Notes under the pieces: generated by a model
Databases searched by the model: none
Told to the model about the DNA's origin: nothing
Seen by the model: only the letters and a program-made list of their open reading frames with translations
Program-made: the position numbers and the translations under genes
Origin: Algoriphagus pacificus
GTDB taxonomy: Bacteria > Bacteroidota > Bacteroidia > Cytophagales > Cyclobacteriaceae
DNA length: 64,000 bases
Assembly (NCBI RefSeq): GCF_017254845.1
Contig: NZ_JAFKCU010000002.1
Span: 1,229,956-1,293,955, forward strand
Direction of reading: 5' to 3'
Part shown: positions 18,295 to 26,614 of the stretch, piece after piece
Layout: each line of letters opens with the position of its first letter
How positions within the stretch are numbered: position 1 is the stretch's first letter

Positions 18295-18684
18295 ATGGGA
18301 CTTCAAGCAAAAAATAAGGTAGATCCGGCATTCAGCATGTCATCCATGACAGATATTATCTTTCTGTTGTTGATCTTCTTTATGCTGACTTCATCCTTTA
18401 TTACGCCATCAGGTTTGCCAGTCAATTTACCCTCTAGCGAAACTTCGGATATCGTTATGCAGGAAGTTTCCGTTACTATTACGAAGGACTTCAAGTATTC
18501 TGTCAACGATAAAATTGTGGCAAGAGAAAATATAAAGGCTGAATTGACCAACCTGTTGGCAGATAAAAAAGGCCAGGTAGTCTTGCACATTGACAAAGAA
18601 GTTCCTGTAGAATATTTAGTTGAAATAGGTGGAATTGCCGCCGGATTGGAGGCAAACGTTTCCATCGCTACTAAACCTTACTAA
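18295..18684 (+). CDS. exbD: ExbD/TolR family biopolymer transport protein
   Basis: The 129-residue protein has one N-terminal membrane segment (about 20-38). It contains the conserved Asp-Pro-Ala-Phe-Ser-Met-Ser-Ser-Met-Thr-Asp-Ile-Ile-Phe region, in which the Asp at about position 19 is the proton-carrying residue of the stator. The periplasmic part (40-129) has the ExbD/TolR fold with an internal Leu-His-Ile-Asp-Lys-Glu-Val-Pro segment. It follows exbB by 1 base and the TonB-like start is 1 base after its stop, so the three are translated as one unit. Confidence 0.88.
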   Translation: MGLQAKNKVDPAFSMSSMTDIIFLLLIFFMLTSSFITPSGLPVNLPSSETSDIVMQEVSVTITKDFKYSVNDKIVARENIKAELTNLLADKKGQVVLHIDKEVPVEYLVEIGGIAAGLEANVSIATKPY

Positions 18685-18685
18685 A

Positions 18686-19642
18686 ATGCAATATTGGGAC
18701 GCAGATAAAGAAGAATCACAAAGCAAAAAACGGGCATGGATCATTACGATCGTTTTTAATGCCTTGCTATTGATTGCCTTCTACTTTATTGTGGTTTGGA
18801 AACAACCCATTCCACCTCTGCCTACCTTTGGATTAGAATTGAATCTTGGTTTTACACCCACTGGATCTGGAGACAGAAATAGTCCAAATCCACCTTCGGA
18901 AAAAGTTACTCCAGTAACTGAGGCTGCTGCTCCGGGAGAAATCGCAGAGGCTGTTACCAAACCTGCCACTCCAGCACCAAGTCCCAAAACTGAAGTTGCG
19001 AAGCCAAAAGCTCAATCTCAGCCTTCTGTAAATAAGGCTGTTACTACAAAACCTTCGCCAATCAAAGGAGAAGAAAAAGCATCCGAACCATCGAAAAAGC
19101 CTGAGCCAGTAAAAACTGAGCCAGCAAAAACTGTGACCACCCCAGCAAAATCTGAGGCAGAAACCACGACACAAAAGGCCCCTGAAAAACCAAAAGTGGA
19201 CCAAAGGGCTATTTTTGGAGCTGGCGGAACTTCCGGTAAGTCTACTACACCAGCATCTGGTGGAGCTCAAGGTTCATCTAATGAAAAAGGTGATGAAGGA
19301 GATCCAAAAGGCACTGTTGATGGAAGAGCTATTATGGGTACGGGAACAGGCAAAGGAACCAATTCCGGAAACGGAGTAAGTTTGGATTTAGCAGGTTGGG
19401 ATTTTGCCAATCGCCCAAATATCAATGATAGAGTATCCACCAGAAATGGTAGAATAGTTTTTAAAATCACGGTAGATGATGCAGGTAGAGTCGTGCAGGC
19501 AGTACCTTTGGAATACAATGTTTCCAATGAAGTGTTGGCTTATTACCGACAAGTTGTAAACCAAATCTCTTTTAAAAAGCAAGGGGGAGCTGCAGCAGAT
19601 TTCTCTTCCGGTAAAATCACCTTCATCATCAAAGTGGATTAA
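18686..19642 (+). CDS. TonB-like energy transducer
   Basis: I place the start at the ATG 18686, one base after the exbD stop; the longer frame from 18629 overlaps exbD and is unlikely. The 318-residue protein has one membrane helix (about 16-38), then a long Pro/Lys/Glu/Ala-rich linker to residue about 170, the usual periplasm-spanning design of TonB. Two related Gly-rich segments (Asp-Gln-Arg-Ala-Ile-Phe-Gly and Asp-Gly-Arg-Ala-Ile-Met-Gly) sit at about 172-230. The last 85 residues have the TonB C-terminal pattern (Gly-Arg-Ile-Val-Phe-Lys-Ile-Thr-Val). It probably couples the ExbB-ExbD stator to the barrel and TPR protein of the same cluster. Confidence 0.8.
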   Translation: MQYWDADKEESQSKKRAWIITIVFNALLLIAFYFIVVWKQPIPPLPTFGLELNLGFTPTGSGDRNSPNPPSEKVTPVTEAAAPGEIAEAVTKPATPAPSPKTEVAKPKAQSQPSVNKAVTTKPSPIKGEEKASEPSKKPEPVKTEPAKTVTTPAKSEAETTTQKAPEKPKVDQRAIFGAGGTSGKSTTPASGGAQGSSNEKGDEGDPKGTVDGRAIMGTGTGKGTNSGNGVSLDLAGWDFANRPNINDRVSTRNGRIVFKITVDDAGRVVQAVPLEYNVSNEVLAYYRQVVNQISFKKQGGAAADFSSGKITFIIKVD

Positions 19643-19645
19643 TCC

Positions 19646-20932
19646 ATGAACTATCAGCAGACGCTGGATTATTTGTTCAATGCCTTGCCAATGTTTCAAA
19701 GGGTAGGGGCATCAGCATTTAAAAAGGATTTGAGTAATACCCAAGCTCTTTGCAAGCACCTGGGAAATCCTGAAAAGAAATTTAAATCCGTTCACGTAGC
19801 TGGGACAAACGGCAAAGGAAGCACTTCTCATTCTTTAGCGTCAATCCTTCAATCCGCGGGATACAAAACTGGTTTATACACATCCCCTCATCTCAAATCA
19901 TTTACAGAACGTATCCGAATCAATGGAATTGAAATTCCTGAAGATGAGGTTGTTTTGTTTGTGAGAGAAAACAAGCAATTTCTTGAAGATCTGAAGCCTA
20001 GTTTTTTTGAAATGACGGTAGGGATGGCCTTTTGGTATTTCGCGAAAGAACAAGTCGATATTGCTATTGTTGAAGTGGGAATGGGCGGAAGGTTTGATAG
20101 CACCAACGTTATTCTCCCTGAGGTTTCAGTCATTACAAATATTGGATTTGATCATGTACAGTTTCTGGGAGATACGCTTCCTAAAATTGCTGGAGAAAAA
20201 GCTGGGATTATTAAGCCAGATGTTCCAGTGGTCATTTCACAGACTCAAACAGAAACCACCCCCGTTTTTCAGGACAAATCAAAAGAAGTAAAAGCTCCAA
20301 TCACTTTCGCCGATTCCATTTGGGAAGTGAAGAAGCTTGATTCTGAGGTGGGATACGCTACTTATTCAGTAAGAAGCAATGGTAAAGAGTTTGAATTAAA
20401 AATGGATCTGATGGGAAATTATCAGAAATATAATTTGCCAGGAATACTAGAAGCGGTCCATCAACTTCAGCTCAAAAACTGGAAAATCTCAGATCAAGCT
20501 ATTCTTGAAGGCTTATCCAATGTCATCTCAAAAACAGGATTAAAAGGACGCTGGCAACAATTAGGAGAAAATCCACTTGTTATTTGTGATACTGGCCATA
20601 ATGAAGCTGGGATACTCGAAATCTTATCCCAGATTGAAACCTATTCTTTTTCCAAGCTTTGGATGGTTTTGGGAATGGTTCAAGACAAGGATATTTCTAA
20701 AGTACTGGCTATGCTTCCTAAAAAGGTCTCTTATGTCTTTTGCGAAGCGAAAATTCCTCGTGCTCTTGGAGCGGATCAATTAGCAGATAAAGCAGAATTG
20801 GAGGGATTAAAGGGAGTTGTAATTCCAGATGTGAATGAAGCTTTGGAATTTGCCCGAAAAAATGCTGCAAAAGATGACTTGATTTTTATTGGAGGGAGTA
20901 CTTTTGTGGTCGCGGAAATCGAAGACCTATAA
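19646..20932 (+). CDS. folC: Bifunctional folylpolyglutamate synthase/dihydrofolate synthase
   Basis: The 428-residue protein has the Mur-ligase-type ATP motif Gly-Thr-Asn-Gly-Lys-Gly-Ser at about residues 53-59 and the conserved Thr-Ser-Pro-His-Leu and Glu-Arg-Ile-Arg-Ile segments just after. It also has Gly-Met-Gly-Gly-Arg-Phe-Asp and the later Cys-Asp-Thr-Gly-His-Asn motif. The enzyme adds glutamate to dihydropteroate and to reduced folates in the cytosol. It begins 3 bases after the TonB-like gene and is followed directly by trmB with no gap, a mix of housekeeping and envelope genes in one run. Confidence 0.92.
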   Translation: MNYQQTLDYLFNALPMFQRVGASAFKKDLSNTQALCKHLGNPEKKFKSVHVAGTNGKGSTSHSLASILQSAGYKTGLYTSPHLKSFTERIRINGIEIPEDEVVLFVRENKQFLEDLKPSFFEMTVGMAFWYFAKEQVDIAIVEVGMGGRFDSTNVILPEVSVITNIGFDHVQFLGDTLPKIAGEKAGIIKPDVPVVISQTQTETTPVFQDKSKEVKAPITFADSIWEVKKLDSEVGYATYSVRSNGKEFELKMDLMGNYQKYNLPGILEAVHQLQLKNWKISDQAILEGLSNVISKTGLKGRWQQLGENPLVICDTGHNEAGILEILSQIETYSFSKLWMVLGMVQDKDISKVLAMLPKKVSYVFCEAKIPRALGADQLADKAELEGLKGVVIPDVNEALEFARKNAAKDDLIFIGGSTFVVAEIEDL

Positions 20933-21595
20933 ATGAGCAGAAAAAAACTTGTTCGCTTCAAAGAAAATGAAGAGAACCCAAATGTAGTCCAGGCAGGCAA
21001 AGAATTATTTGAAACAATAAAGGGAAATTGGAATTCAGTTCAGTTTCAAAATGAAAATCCAATTGTCGTTGAACTTGCTTGTGGTCGAGGAGAATTTACA
21101 GTCGGACTTGGTCGCGTTTTTACCACACAGAATTTTATTGGTGTAGATATTAAAGGTAGCCGAATTTGGAAAGGAAGCTCCACGGCAACAGAGGAAGGAA
21201 TTCATAATGTGGCATTTCTTCGAACTCAGATAGAACAACTGGATAAGTTTTTTGCTCCAGGAGAAATCAGTGAATTATGGATCACATTTCCGGATCCTTT
21301 TCCAAGAGACGGAGATGAAAAGCGAAGGCTAACATCCCCTCGTTTTTTAGAAATGTACAAGCCACTTCTAAAATCCGGTGGTACGGTTCATTTTAAAACG
21401 GATAATACTGGCCTGTTTGATTATTCATTGGAATTATTCCAAAGCCGAGAGGATATTGATTTAATGGGATTTACCCATGATTTTTACCAATCTGAATGGA
21501 AAGATGATCATTTTGGGATTCAAACTCGGTATGAAAAGATATTTTCCGAAAAAGGGGAAAAGATTAAATACCTCAAATTCAAATTCAAGGATTAG
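20933..21595 (+). CDS. trmB: tRNA (guanine(46)-N(7))-methyltransferase
   Basis: The 220-residue enzyme has the SAM-binding motif Glu-Leu-Ala-Cys-Gly-Arg-Gly-Glu near residues 44-51, followed by the conserved Gly-Val-Asp-Ile-Lys-Gly and Phe-Pro-Asp-Pro-Phe-Pro-Arg segments. It methylates N7 of G46 in the tRNA variable loop. The start ATG directly follows the folC stop. The last 4 bases of the gene overlap the stop of the converging histidine kinase gene (21592). Confidence 0.92.
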   Translation: MSRKKLVRFKENEENPNVVQAGKELFETIKGNWNSVQFQNENPIVVELACGRGEFTVGLGRVFTTQNFIGVDIKGSRIWKGSSTATEEGIHNVAFLRTQIEQLDKFFAPGEISELWITFPDPFPRDGDEKRRLTSPRFLEMYKPLLKSGGTVHFKTDNTGLFDYSLELFQSREDIDLMGFTHDFYQSEWKDDHFGIQTRYEKIFSEKGEKIKYLKFKFKD

Positions 21596-23976
21596 AGGTT
21601 GTTCACCTCTAATCTTTGTAAATAAAGCGCGTTCAGTACTTTTTCCAATAACAATTCAGCATCAATCGGCTTGGTCATAAAATCATCCATACCCACAGCC
21701 CTTGCTCTGATTTTTGTTTGATCTGTAGTGTCAGCAGTTACAGCGATGATTGGAATGTCAGTGTGTCGATCTCTACCATCACCTCTTCTGATCGCTTCTG
21801 TGGCTTCATAACCATCCATTTCAGGCATTTGCAGGTCCATCAAGACCACATCAAATTCAGCAGCTTGCAGTTTCTCTAAAGCTTCCAAACCATGGTTTGC
21901 AAAATCCATTGTAATTCCTTCCCATTTTCTGAGGATGGATTTGATAACTAACTGATTGACAGGATTGTCTTCCACAACTAGTATATGTCGCCCTTTCAAA
22001 AGCTTTTTAGAATCCTGCTTCGCCAATTCAATCAAGTTACTTTCAGATCTTTCGACTTTTTCAAAATTCATCGCTAAAGTCACATGAGTACCTTCACCAA
22101 CCTTACTTTCGATTTGGATAGATCCCTTGAATAGATTTACAAGGGCTTTTACAATACAGAGTCCCAATCCAAATCCTCCAAATTTTCTTTTATCATCGAG
22201 TTGCTGCTGCACAAAGGATTCATAGATTCTTGAAAGCTTACTCTTTTCAATCCCTACACCTGTATCCGAGATTTCTATTTTTAAATGGATCTGACCTTCT
22301 TGTTCTACAATTTCAGAAAACTTCAATTTGACCTCTCCCTGAGGGGTAAACTTGATTGAATTGTCCAAAATGTTTCCAATGATTTGACGGAACCTACCCG
22401 CATCACCAATAATTCGCTTAGGCAAGGGAGCTTCTTCCTCATAGATGAACTTCAGTCCTTTATCCCTTGCTTTTTGAAAAGCAAAAGCCTTGATTTCCTG
22501 AATTAATTTATGAAGGTCAAAAGGTTTGTGATCTAAAATCAATTCACCTTTTTCGATTTTAGAATAATCCAAAATATCCTCAATACTGGAAAGAAGCGAT
22601 ACAGATGAGTATTTGATTACCTCAAGGTTTTCCTTGATTTTGGTATCTGTTATTTCATTCATGATGCTTTGAGATAGCCCCATAATGGCATTCAAGGGAG
22701 TTCTCAGCTCATGACTCATGTTGGATAGGAAATAAGACTTGATTTGGTTGCTTTCTTCAGATTGCTCTAAAGCGATTGCTTGCATTTTCTCTTTTTCTGA
22801 TTTCAGAAGTCGAATTCTATTTGCCATAGAAAGGGATAGAAACATGATCTCGAAACCAGTTCCGATTTTAGCAGAGTTTTCTGTAAGGAAGGAATTCTCG
22901 ATCAATCCAAAGTTATTGAGAATGAAAATTACGAATCCGATAATCAAGGAGGTAATACCTGCGGCAAAGAACAGATCGACAGGTTTTTTGGTGAAGAAAC
23001 TTACGATCACTCCAACTAAGCAAAGTAAAATCAAAATCAAGCCAATAGCATTGGCAGCTGGATAATAGAAAGTCCTACCAGCATCAATAAAGATGATACC
23101 AATAATCAATAGCAGGTTTGCAATTAGTGCTATCTGAAAGACTAGATTGATGTTTTTTGATATCTCCTTCAGTTTAATGAAAACCTGAGTATACCTTCCG
23201 AAGGTAAGGGTAGATATTGCAGCAATTAATAATAGGCTTCGATCATAAAACCACTCCTGACCCCCATTTGTAAATTGGTAAACAAATCCATCTAAGGAAG
23301 AGTGAAGTAATGCTATCGAAGCCACATATAGTGAATAAAGCAGGAAACTCCGTTCTTTGATACCGAAATAGAAGAATAAATAAGTAATCCCTGCCAAAGC
23401 CAGGAATCCATAAAAGCCACCAAAAATCAGCTGATCAAAATAGGATGTCTGAATTAGTGAGTTCGCATCATGAAGCATTATCGGCAGGTTAATAACTTCC
23501 CCGTCGCTCTCTAGATACAAATAATTAGAAAGGGTGGAATTAGCCTCTACCGATATTGGAAAAATAATCTTCCTATGGTTAAATGGTCTTTGATCTGCTT
23601 TAATCAGATCTCCACTTTTTTGGATTTGAACAGTTCCAGAAGCATCTACCGAATATAAATCTGCTACATCTGTAATTGGTCTGGCTACTTCTAAATAATA
23701 GGATTGAGGTTCATTGCTGGTGTTTACAATAGGAAATTTGACCCAAAAATTTGAATCAGTAAATCCCAGATTGGAATTGGAATTTGGAAGTTTTTTGAAA
23801 CTATCACTCAATGCTCCCTCATACAAGGAATCAAAATCCAGTTCGTGATGTCCAAGGTTTAGGATTTCTGCTTGATTGTGTAATGATTTAGGAAATCCAT
23901 TTTGATCTGTCTGAGTGGCACACGAAAACATCGCTAGACAAATGCCCAGTAATAAAAACGTATAACTTTTTTTCAT
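21592..23976 (-). CDS. Hybrid sensor histidine kinase with 7TMR-DISM input and receiver domain
   Basis: The 794-residue protein reads as: lipoprotein-type signal (Leu-Ala-Met-Phe-Ser-Cys19); extracytoplasmic 7TMR-DISMED2-like beta domain (about 35-170); seven hydrophobic segments (about 183-385, 7TMR-DISM type); short coiled coil (390-410); HisKA with phosphoacceptor His422 in Ser-His-Glu-Leu-Arg-Thr-Pro; HATPase_c with Asn-Ile-Leu-Asp-Asn-Ser (about 535-540), Asp-Thr-Gly-Val-Gly-Ile and Gly-Phe-Gly-Leu-Gly-Leu; and a receiver with Glu669-Asp670 and phosphoacceptor Asp714. 7TMR-DISM proteins sense small ligands, often carbohydrates. No regulator gene is adjacent, so signal output probably goes to a distant partner. 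An imperfect 16-bp palindrome lies 29 bases before its start. Confidence 0.9.
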   Translation of the reverse strand: MKKSYTFLLLGICLAMFSCATQTDQNGFPKSLHNQAEILNLGHHELDFDSLYEGALSDSFKKLPNSNSNLGFTDSNFWVKFPIVNTSNEPQSYYLEVARPITDVADLYSVDASGTVQIQKSGDLIKADQRPFNHRKIIFPISVEANSTLSNYLYLESDGEVINLPIMLHDANSLIQTSYFDQLIFGGFYGFLALAGITYLFFYFGIKERSFLLYSLYVASIALLHSSLDGFVYQFTNGGQEWFYDRSLLLIAAISTLTFGRYTQVFIKLKEISKNINLVFQIALIANLLLIIGIIFIDAGRTFYYPAANAIGLILILLCLVGVIVSFFTKKPVDLFFAAGITSLIIGFVIFILNNFGLIENSFLTENSAKIGTGFEIMFLSLSMANRIRLLKSEKEKMQAIALEQSEESNQIKSYFLSNMSHELRTPLNAIMGLSQSIMNEITDTKIKENLEVIKYSSVSLLSSIEDILDYSKIEKGELILDHKPFDLHKLIQEIKAFAFQKARDKGLKFIYEEEAPLPKRIIGDAGRFRQIIGNILDNSIKFTPQGEVKLKFSEIVEQEGQIHLKIEISDTGVGIEKSKLSRIYESFVQQQLDDKRKFGGFGLGLCIVKALVNLFKGSIQIESKVGEGTHVTLAMNFEKVERSESNLIELAKQDSKKLLKGRHILVVEDNPVNQLVIKSILRKWEGITMDFANHGLEALEKLQAAEFDVVLMDLQMPEMDGYEATEAIRRGDGRDRHTDIPIIAVTADTTDQTKIRARAVGMDDFMTKPIDAELLLEKVLNALYLQRLEVNNL

Positions 23977-24004
23977 AGGGTGGTGGGGTATTAACTTTAA
24001 GCTG

Positions 24005-24020
24005 CAACATGTACGTGTTG
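24005..24020. promoter_or_regulatory. Imperfect 16-bp palindrome upstream of the hybrid kinase gene
   Basis: CAACATGTACGTGTTG has 5-bp outer arms (CAACA/TGTTG), a central GTAC and one mismatched pair between them. It ends 28 bases before the kinase start on the minus strand, a position suited to an operator. No cognate regulator is identified. Confidence 0.35.
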
Positions 24021-24140
24021 GACTATGTTTTTGGATTTAAAAAGAAAAATTTCATCCTGAAAAAAAGTTATTTCAAAGCATGAAAAACGAATAAAAATCT
24101 TTTTATAATTAATAAATTAGTCGATTTAAGCTTCTGAATA

Positions 24141-24908
24141 TTAAATGGTAAAGCCTCCATCTGCTGTCATAACAGCACCAGTTGTATAAGATGATCCTGG
24201 AGAGGCAAGAAATAATGCCAATGCTGCAATTTCTTCTGAGCTTCCCACTCGTTTGATAGCAAGCTGCTTTAGCATATAGTCCATGATTTTCTCATTTGAC
24301 CAAAGTGCTTCCGAAAATTTGGTTTTAATCAACCCCGGGCAAATTGCGTTCACCCTGATTTTGGAGTCACCCCATTCTTTGGCATAAACTTTCGTCATAG
24401 AAATCAAGGCTGCTTTGCTGATGCTATAAACTCCTAAGCCTGGTTCTGGTGACAATCCCCCAATCGAACTGATATTGATAACAGAGGCAGAAGATGACTT
24501 CCTTAGGTGTGGGAAGCATAGCCTGCTCAATTCAAAGGGTGCTTTGACGTTGACTGCCATGATTTTATCAAAAGCTTCCAGAGTGGTTTCGTGAATAGGA
24601 CCAAAAATTGGATTTGTGCCAGCGTTATTTACCAATATATCCAATTGGCCATAAGTTTCTACCGATTTATCTACCAGACCTTGCAGCTCTCCAATATTTC
24701 CAACATTACAGGCAATTCCTATAGCCTCATAACCTTTACTTTTTAGGCGATTTGCCTGTTCATCAAGATCTTCTTGTTTTCTGCTGCTTAAAACAACCTT
24801 AGCTCCGGCAGCTGCAAAAAATTCGGCGATGGCAAGGCCGATTCCCTTACTGGCTCCAGTGATTAAAGCCACTTTGCCATCTAAAGAAAAAACTTTTGAT
24901 AAATCCAT
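24141..24908 (-). CDS. Short-chain dehydrogenase/reductase
   Basis: This 255-residue cytosolic SDR has the cofactor motif Thr-Gly-Ala-Ser-Lys-Gly-Ile-Gly at about residues 17-24, Asn-Asn-Ala-Gly near 92-95, the catalytic Ser in Ile-Ser-Ser-Ile-Gly, and Tyr-Ser-Ile-Ser-Lys (Tyr/Lys pair) near 160-164. It ends with the typical Ala-Asp-Gly-Gly-Phe. The Arg after the Leu-Ser-Ser suggests NADPH use. The substrate is unknown. It is divergent from the MDR dehydrogenase at 25032. Confidence 0.87.
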   Translation of the reverse strand: MDLSKVFSLDGKVALITGASKGIGLAIAEFFAAAGAKVVLSSRKQEDLDEQANRLKSKGYEAIGIACNVGNIGELQGLVDKSVETYGQLDILVNNAGTNPIFGPIHETTLEAFDKIMAVNVKAPFELSRLCFPHLRKSSSASVINISSIGGLSPEPGLGVYSISKAALISMTKVYAKEWGDSKIRVNAICPGLIKTKFSEALWSNEKIMDYMLKQLAIKRVGSSEEIAALALFLASPGSSYTTGAVMTADGGFTI

Positions 24909-25031
24909 GGTAGATGCGGTTTTATAGGAAGCCTTAAGATATAAAAAAATGGGGGAGAGAAGTAGACCTTCAGAATATATCCATAGTTTTATTTAAATAA
25001 TTTCAATCGATTGATATTAAATAAGGAAGCC

Positions 25032-26000
25032 ATGAAAGAAGTCATTTTTGAACAGGTAGGAATGCCATTGGATGTTTTGAAGCTCATCAAATCTGAAGTG
25101 CCCCAGCCAAAACCCGAAGAAGTTTTGATTCAAGTGAAAGCCAGAAATATCAATCCAGCAGATCTAATGTTTATTCGCGGGAGGTATGGTATCAGTCCTA
25201 AATTCCCAAGTAGTGCTGGTTTTGAAGCAAGTGGGATAGTGGAAATTCCTGATCAGGAAGGAAAATTTAAGAAAGGAGATCGGGTGATGCTTACAGCTGC
25301 CGGTACTTGGAGAGAATATGTTGCTGTCCCAGCTTCAGCTGTCATTCCTATTCCTGATGGGATGTCTTTTGAAGTGGCGTGTCAGGCATTTGTCAATCCC
25401 ATGACAGCTTTTTGTATGATCGAACAATCAGGATTGCAAGCCGGAGATTGGTTGTTAATTACGGCAGGAGCTTCTGCCTTCGGGAAATTTGCAATTCAAA
25501 TGGCAAAGGCAAAAGGAATAAAGGTAATATGCACCGTTCGACATGAAGAACAAAAGTCATTGCTTCAAGAGCTTGGGGCTGATTTGGTAGTAAATTCAGA
25601 AAAAGAAAAAGTTCAACAAGTAATCACTTCTTTTACCGATGGAGGAGTGCATGTTGCATTTGATGCGGTGAGTGGGATTCTTGGTGCCAAAGCTTTGTCC
25701 TCTTTGAGGAAAGGTGGCTTATTGATGGTTTTTGGAGCTCTTAGTATGGAAAATATTCCTTTGAATAGTGGATTGATGATCTTCAAAGCTTTGCGAATGG
25801 AAGGTTTTTGGTTGACTGATTGGATGATGAATGCCAAGCCAGAAGACAGAAAAAATGCTTTTGCCCAAGTATTCAAATTCCTGATGAATGAGGACTCTAA
25901 AATAGATATTGCCGGAAAGTACCCATTAGAGGAATTTGCTGAAGCCTTAAAAGCATATGAAAAAGCTGGACGAAATGGGAAAATTCTCCTGATCAGTTAA
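25032..26000 (+). CDS. MDR-superfamily zinc-independent dehydrogenase (quinone oxidoreductase-like)
   Basis: The ATG at 25032 follows an AAGGAAG ribosome-binding sequence and gives 322 residues; the earlier TTG at 25011 is less likely. The protein has the medium-chain dehydrogenase layout: catalytic domain (1-120) with Asn-Pro-Ala-Asp and Gly-Phe-Glu-Ala-Ser-Gly, then the Rossmann domain with Ala-Gly-Ala-Ser-Ala-Phe-Gly-Lys (about 145-152). The Cys/His ligands of zinc alcohol dehydrogenases are not evident, so it resembles quinone oxidoreductases and enoyl-type reductases using NADPH. The substrate is unknown. Confidence 0.82.
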   Translation: MKEVIFEQVGMPLDVLKLIKSEVPQPKPEEVLIQVKARNINPADLMFIRGRYGISPKFPSSAGFEASGIVEIPDQEGKFKKGDRVMLTAAGTWREYVAVPASAVIPIPDGMSFEVACQAFVNPMTAFCMIEQSGLQAGDWLLITAGASAFGKFAIQMAKAKGIKVICTVRHEEQKSLLQELGADLVVNSEKEKVQQVITSFTDGGVHVAFDAVSGILGAKALSSLRKGGLLMVFGALSMENIPLNSGLMIFKALRMEGFWLTDWMMNAKPEDRKNAFAQVFKFLMNEDSKIDIAGKYPLEEFAEALKAYEKAGRNGKILLIS

Positions 26001-26076
26001 TTTCTTTGAAATATGTAGGGCATAAAAAAAGAGAATGCCCATCTTTGCATTTTAATAAACAAAAAATCAAGAAGGA

Positions 26077-26499
26077 ATGAATTGGGATAAGCTAGATAGA
26101 GAGCTCACCGAAATTGTAGAAAAAAGAAATCAACTGGCTGAAATGGACTACAGTGATGCCATGTATGATGATTTGGAAGAAGAACTTCATGATTTAGAAG
26201 ATGACTTCAATGCTGATTATGAAGATGTTCTGGAGAAGGAATTGGAGAAGATCTATTCAGTTTTGAAATCTGACACAGATATTTTGTTGCCAACAGCCTA
26301 TTTAGCGAATAAATACAAACCTTTGCTACCAGATGCAAATGGAATTGTAAGCTATGAAGTTGTAGGTAGAGAAGGAGTGCCTATTGAATCGGACCAGTTT
26401 GATAGACAGGATGTTCGGTTGGTTTTGGTGCCAAATCCAGTAAGATTTCTGATGATAATCAATGGTAATCCATTGAAGGTTCTTTGGAGAAGCAGGTAA
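26077..26499 (+). CDS. Conserved acidic hypothetical protein
   Basis: The 140-residue product is strongly acidic and helical in its N-terminal 70 residues (Glu/Asp-rich coiled-coil pattern), then has a compact beta-like C-terminal part with Tyr-Glu-Val-Val-Gly-Arg-Glu-Gly and Leu-Val-Leu-Val-Pro-Asn-Pro. There is no signal peptide or membrane segment, so it should be cytosolic. I do not recognise a named family. It is preceded by CATCTTTG (26040-26047), a near match to the Bacteroidota -7 element, and followed by a terminator at 26553. Confidence 0.65.
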   Translation: MNWDKLDRELTEIVEKRNQLAEMDYSDAMYDDLEEELHDLEDDFNADYEDVLEKELEKIYSVLKSDTDILLPTAYLANKYKPLLPDANGIVSYEVVGREGVPIESDQFDRQDVRLVLVPNPVRFLMIINGNPLKVLWRSR

Positions 26500-26552
26500 G
26501 AAGAGAAATGATTCGGATTACTGAATCCGAACTTTGATAAGAATAGAGGAAG

Positions 26553-26577
26553 AACCTGGCAGAAAGCCGGGTTTTTT
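26553..26577 (+). terminator. Terminator hairpin upstream of the FabF-type gene
   Basis: AACCTGGC (26553-26560) pairs with GCCGGGTT (26565-26572) around a short AGAA loop, with one G-T pair, followed by TTTTTC. It ends the 26077 gene. It also shows that the in-frame extension of the next ORF to 26534 is not its translated start. Confidence 0.75.
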
Positions 26578-26614
26578 CATTCAACACAGGATTTATCCTG
26601 ATTTATTGCTAAAA

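Noticed and set aside
18629-18685. N-terminal extension of the TonB-like ORF overlapping exbD
   Set aside because: The ATG at 18686 is directly after the exbD stop and starts a normal TonB-type N-terminus.
18833-19270. Minus-strand ORF rich in Trp, Phe, Arg and Ser
   Set aside because: It mirrors the Pro/Lys/Glu-rich linker of the TonB-like gene; its composition is a by-product of the opposite-strand codons.
26534-26614. N-terminal extension of the FabF-type gene
   Set aside because: The extension covers a terminator hairpin; family alignment starts at the ATG at 26615.
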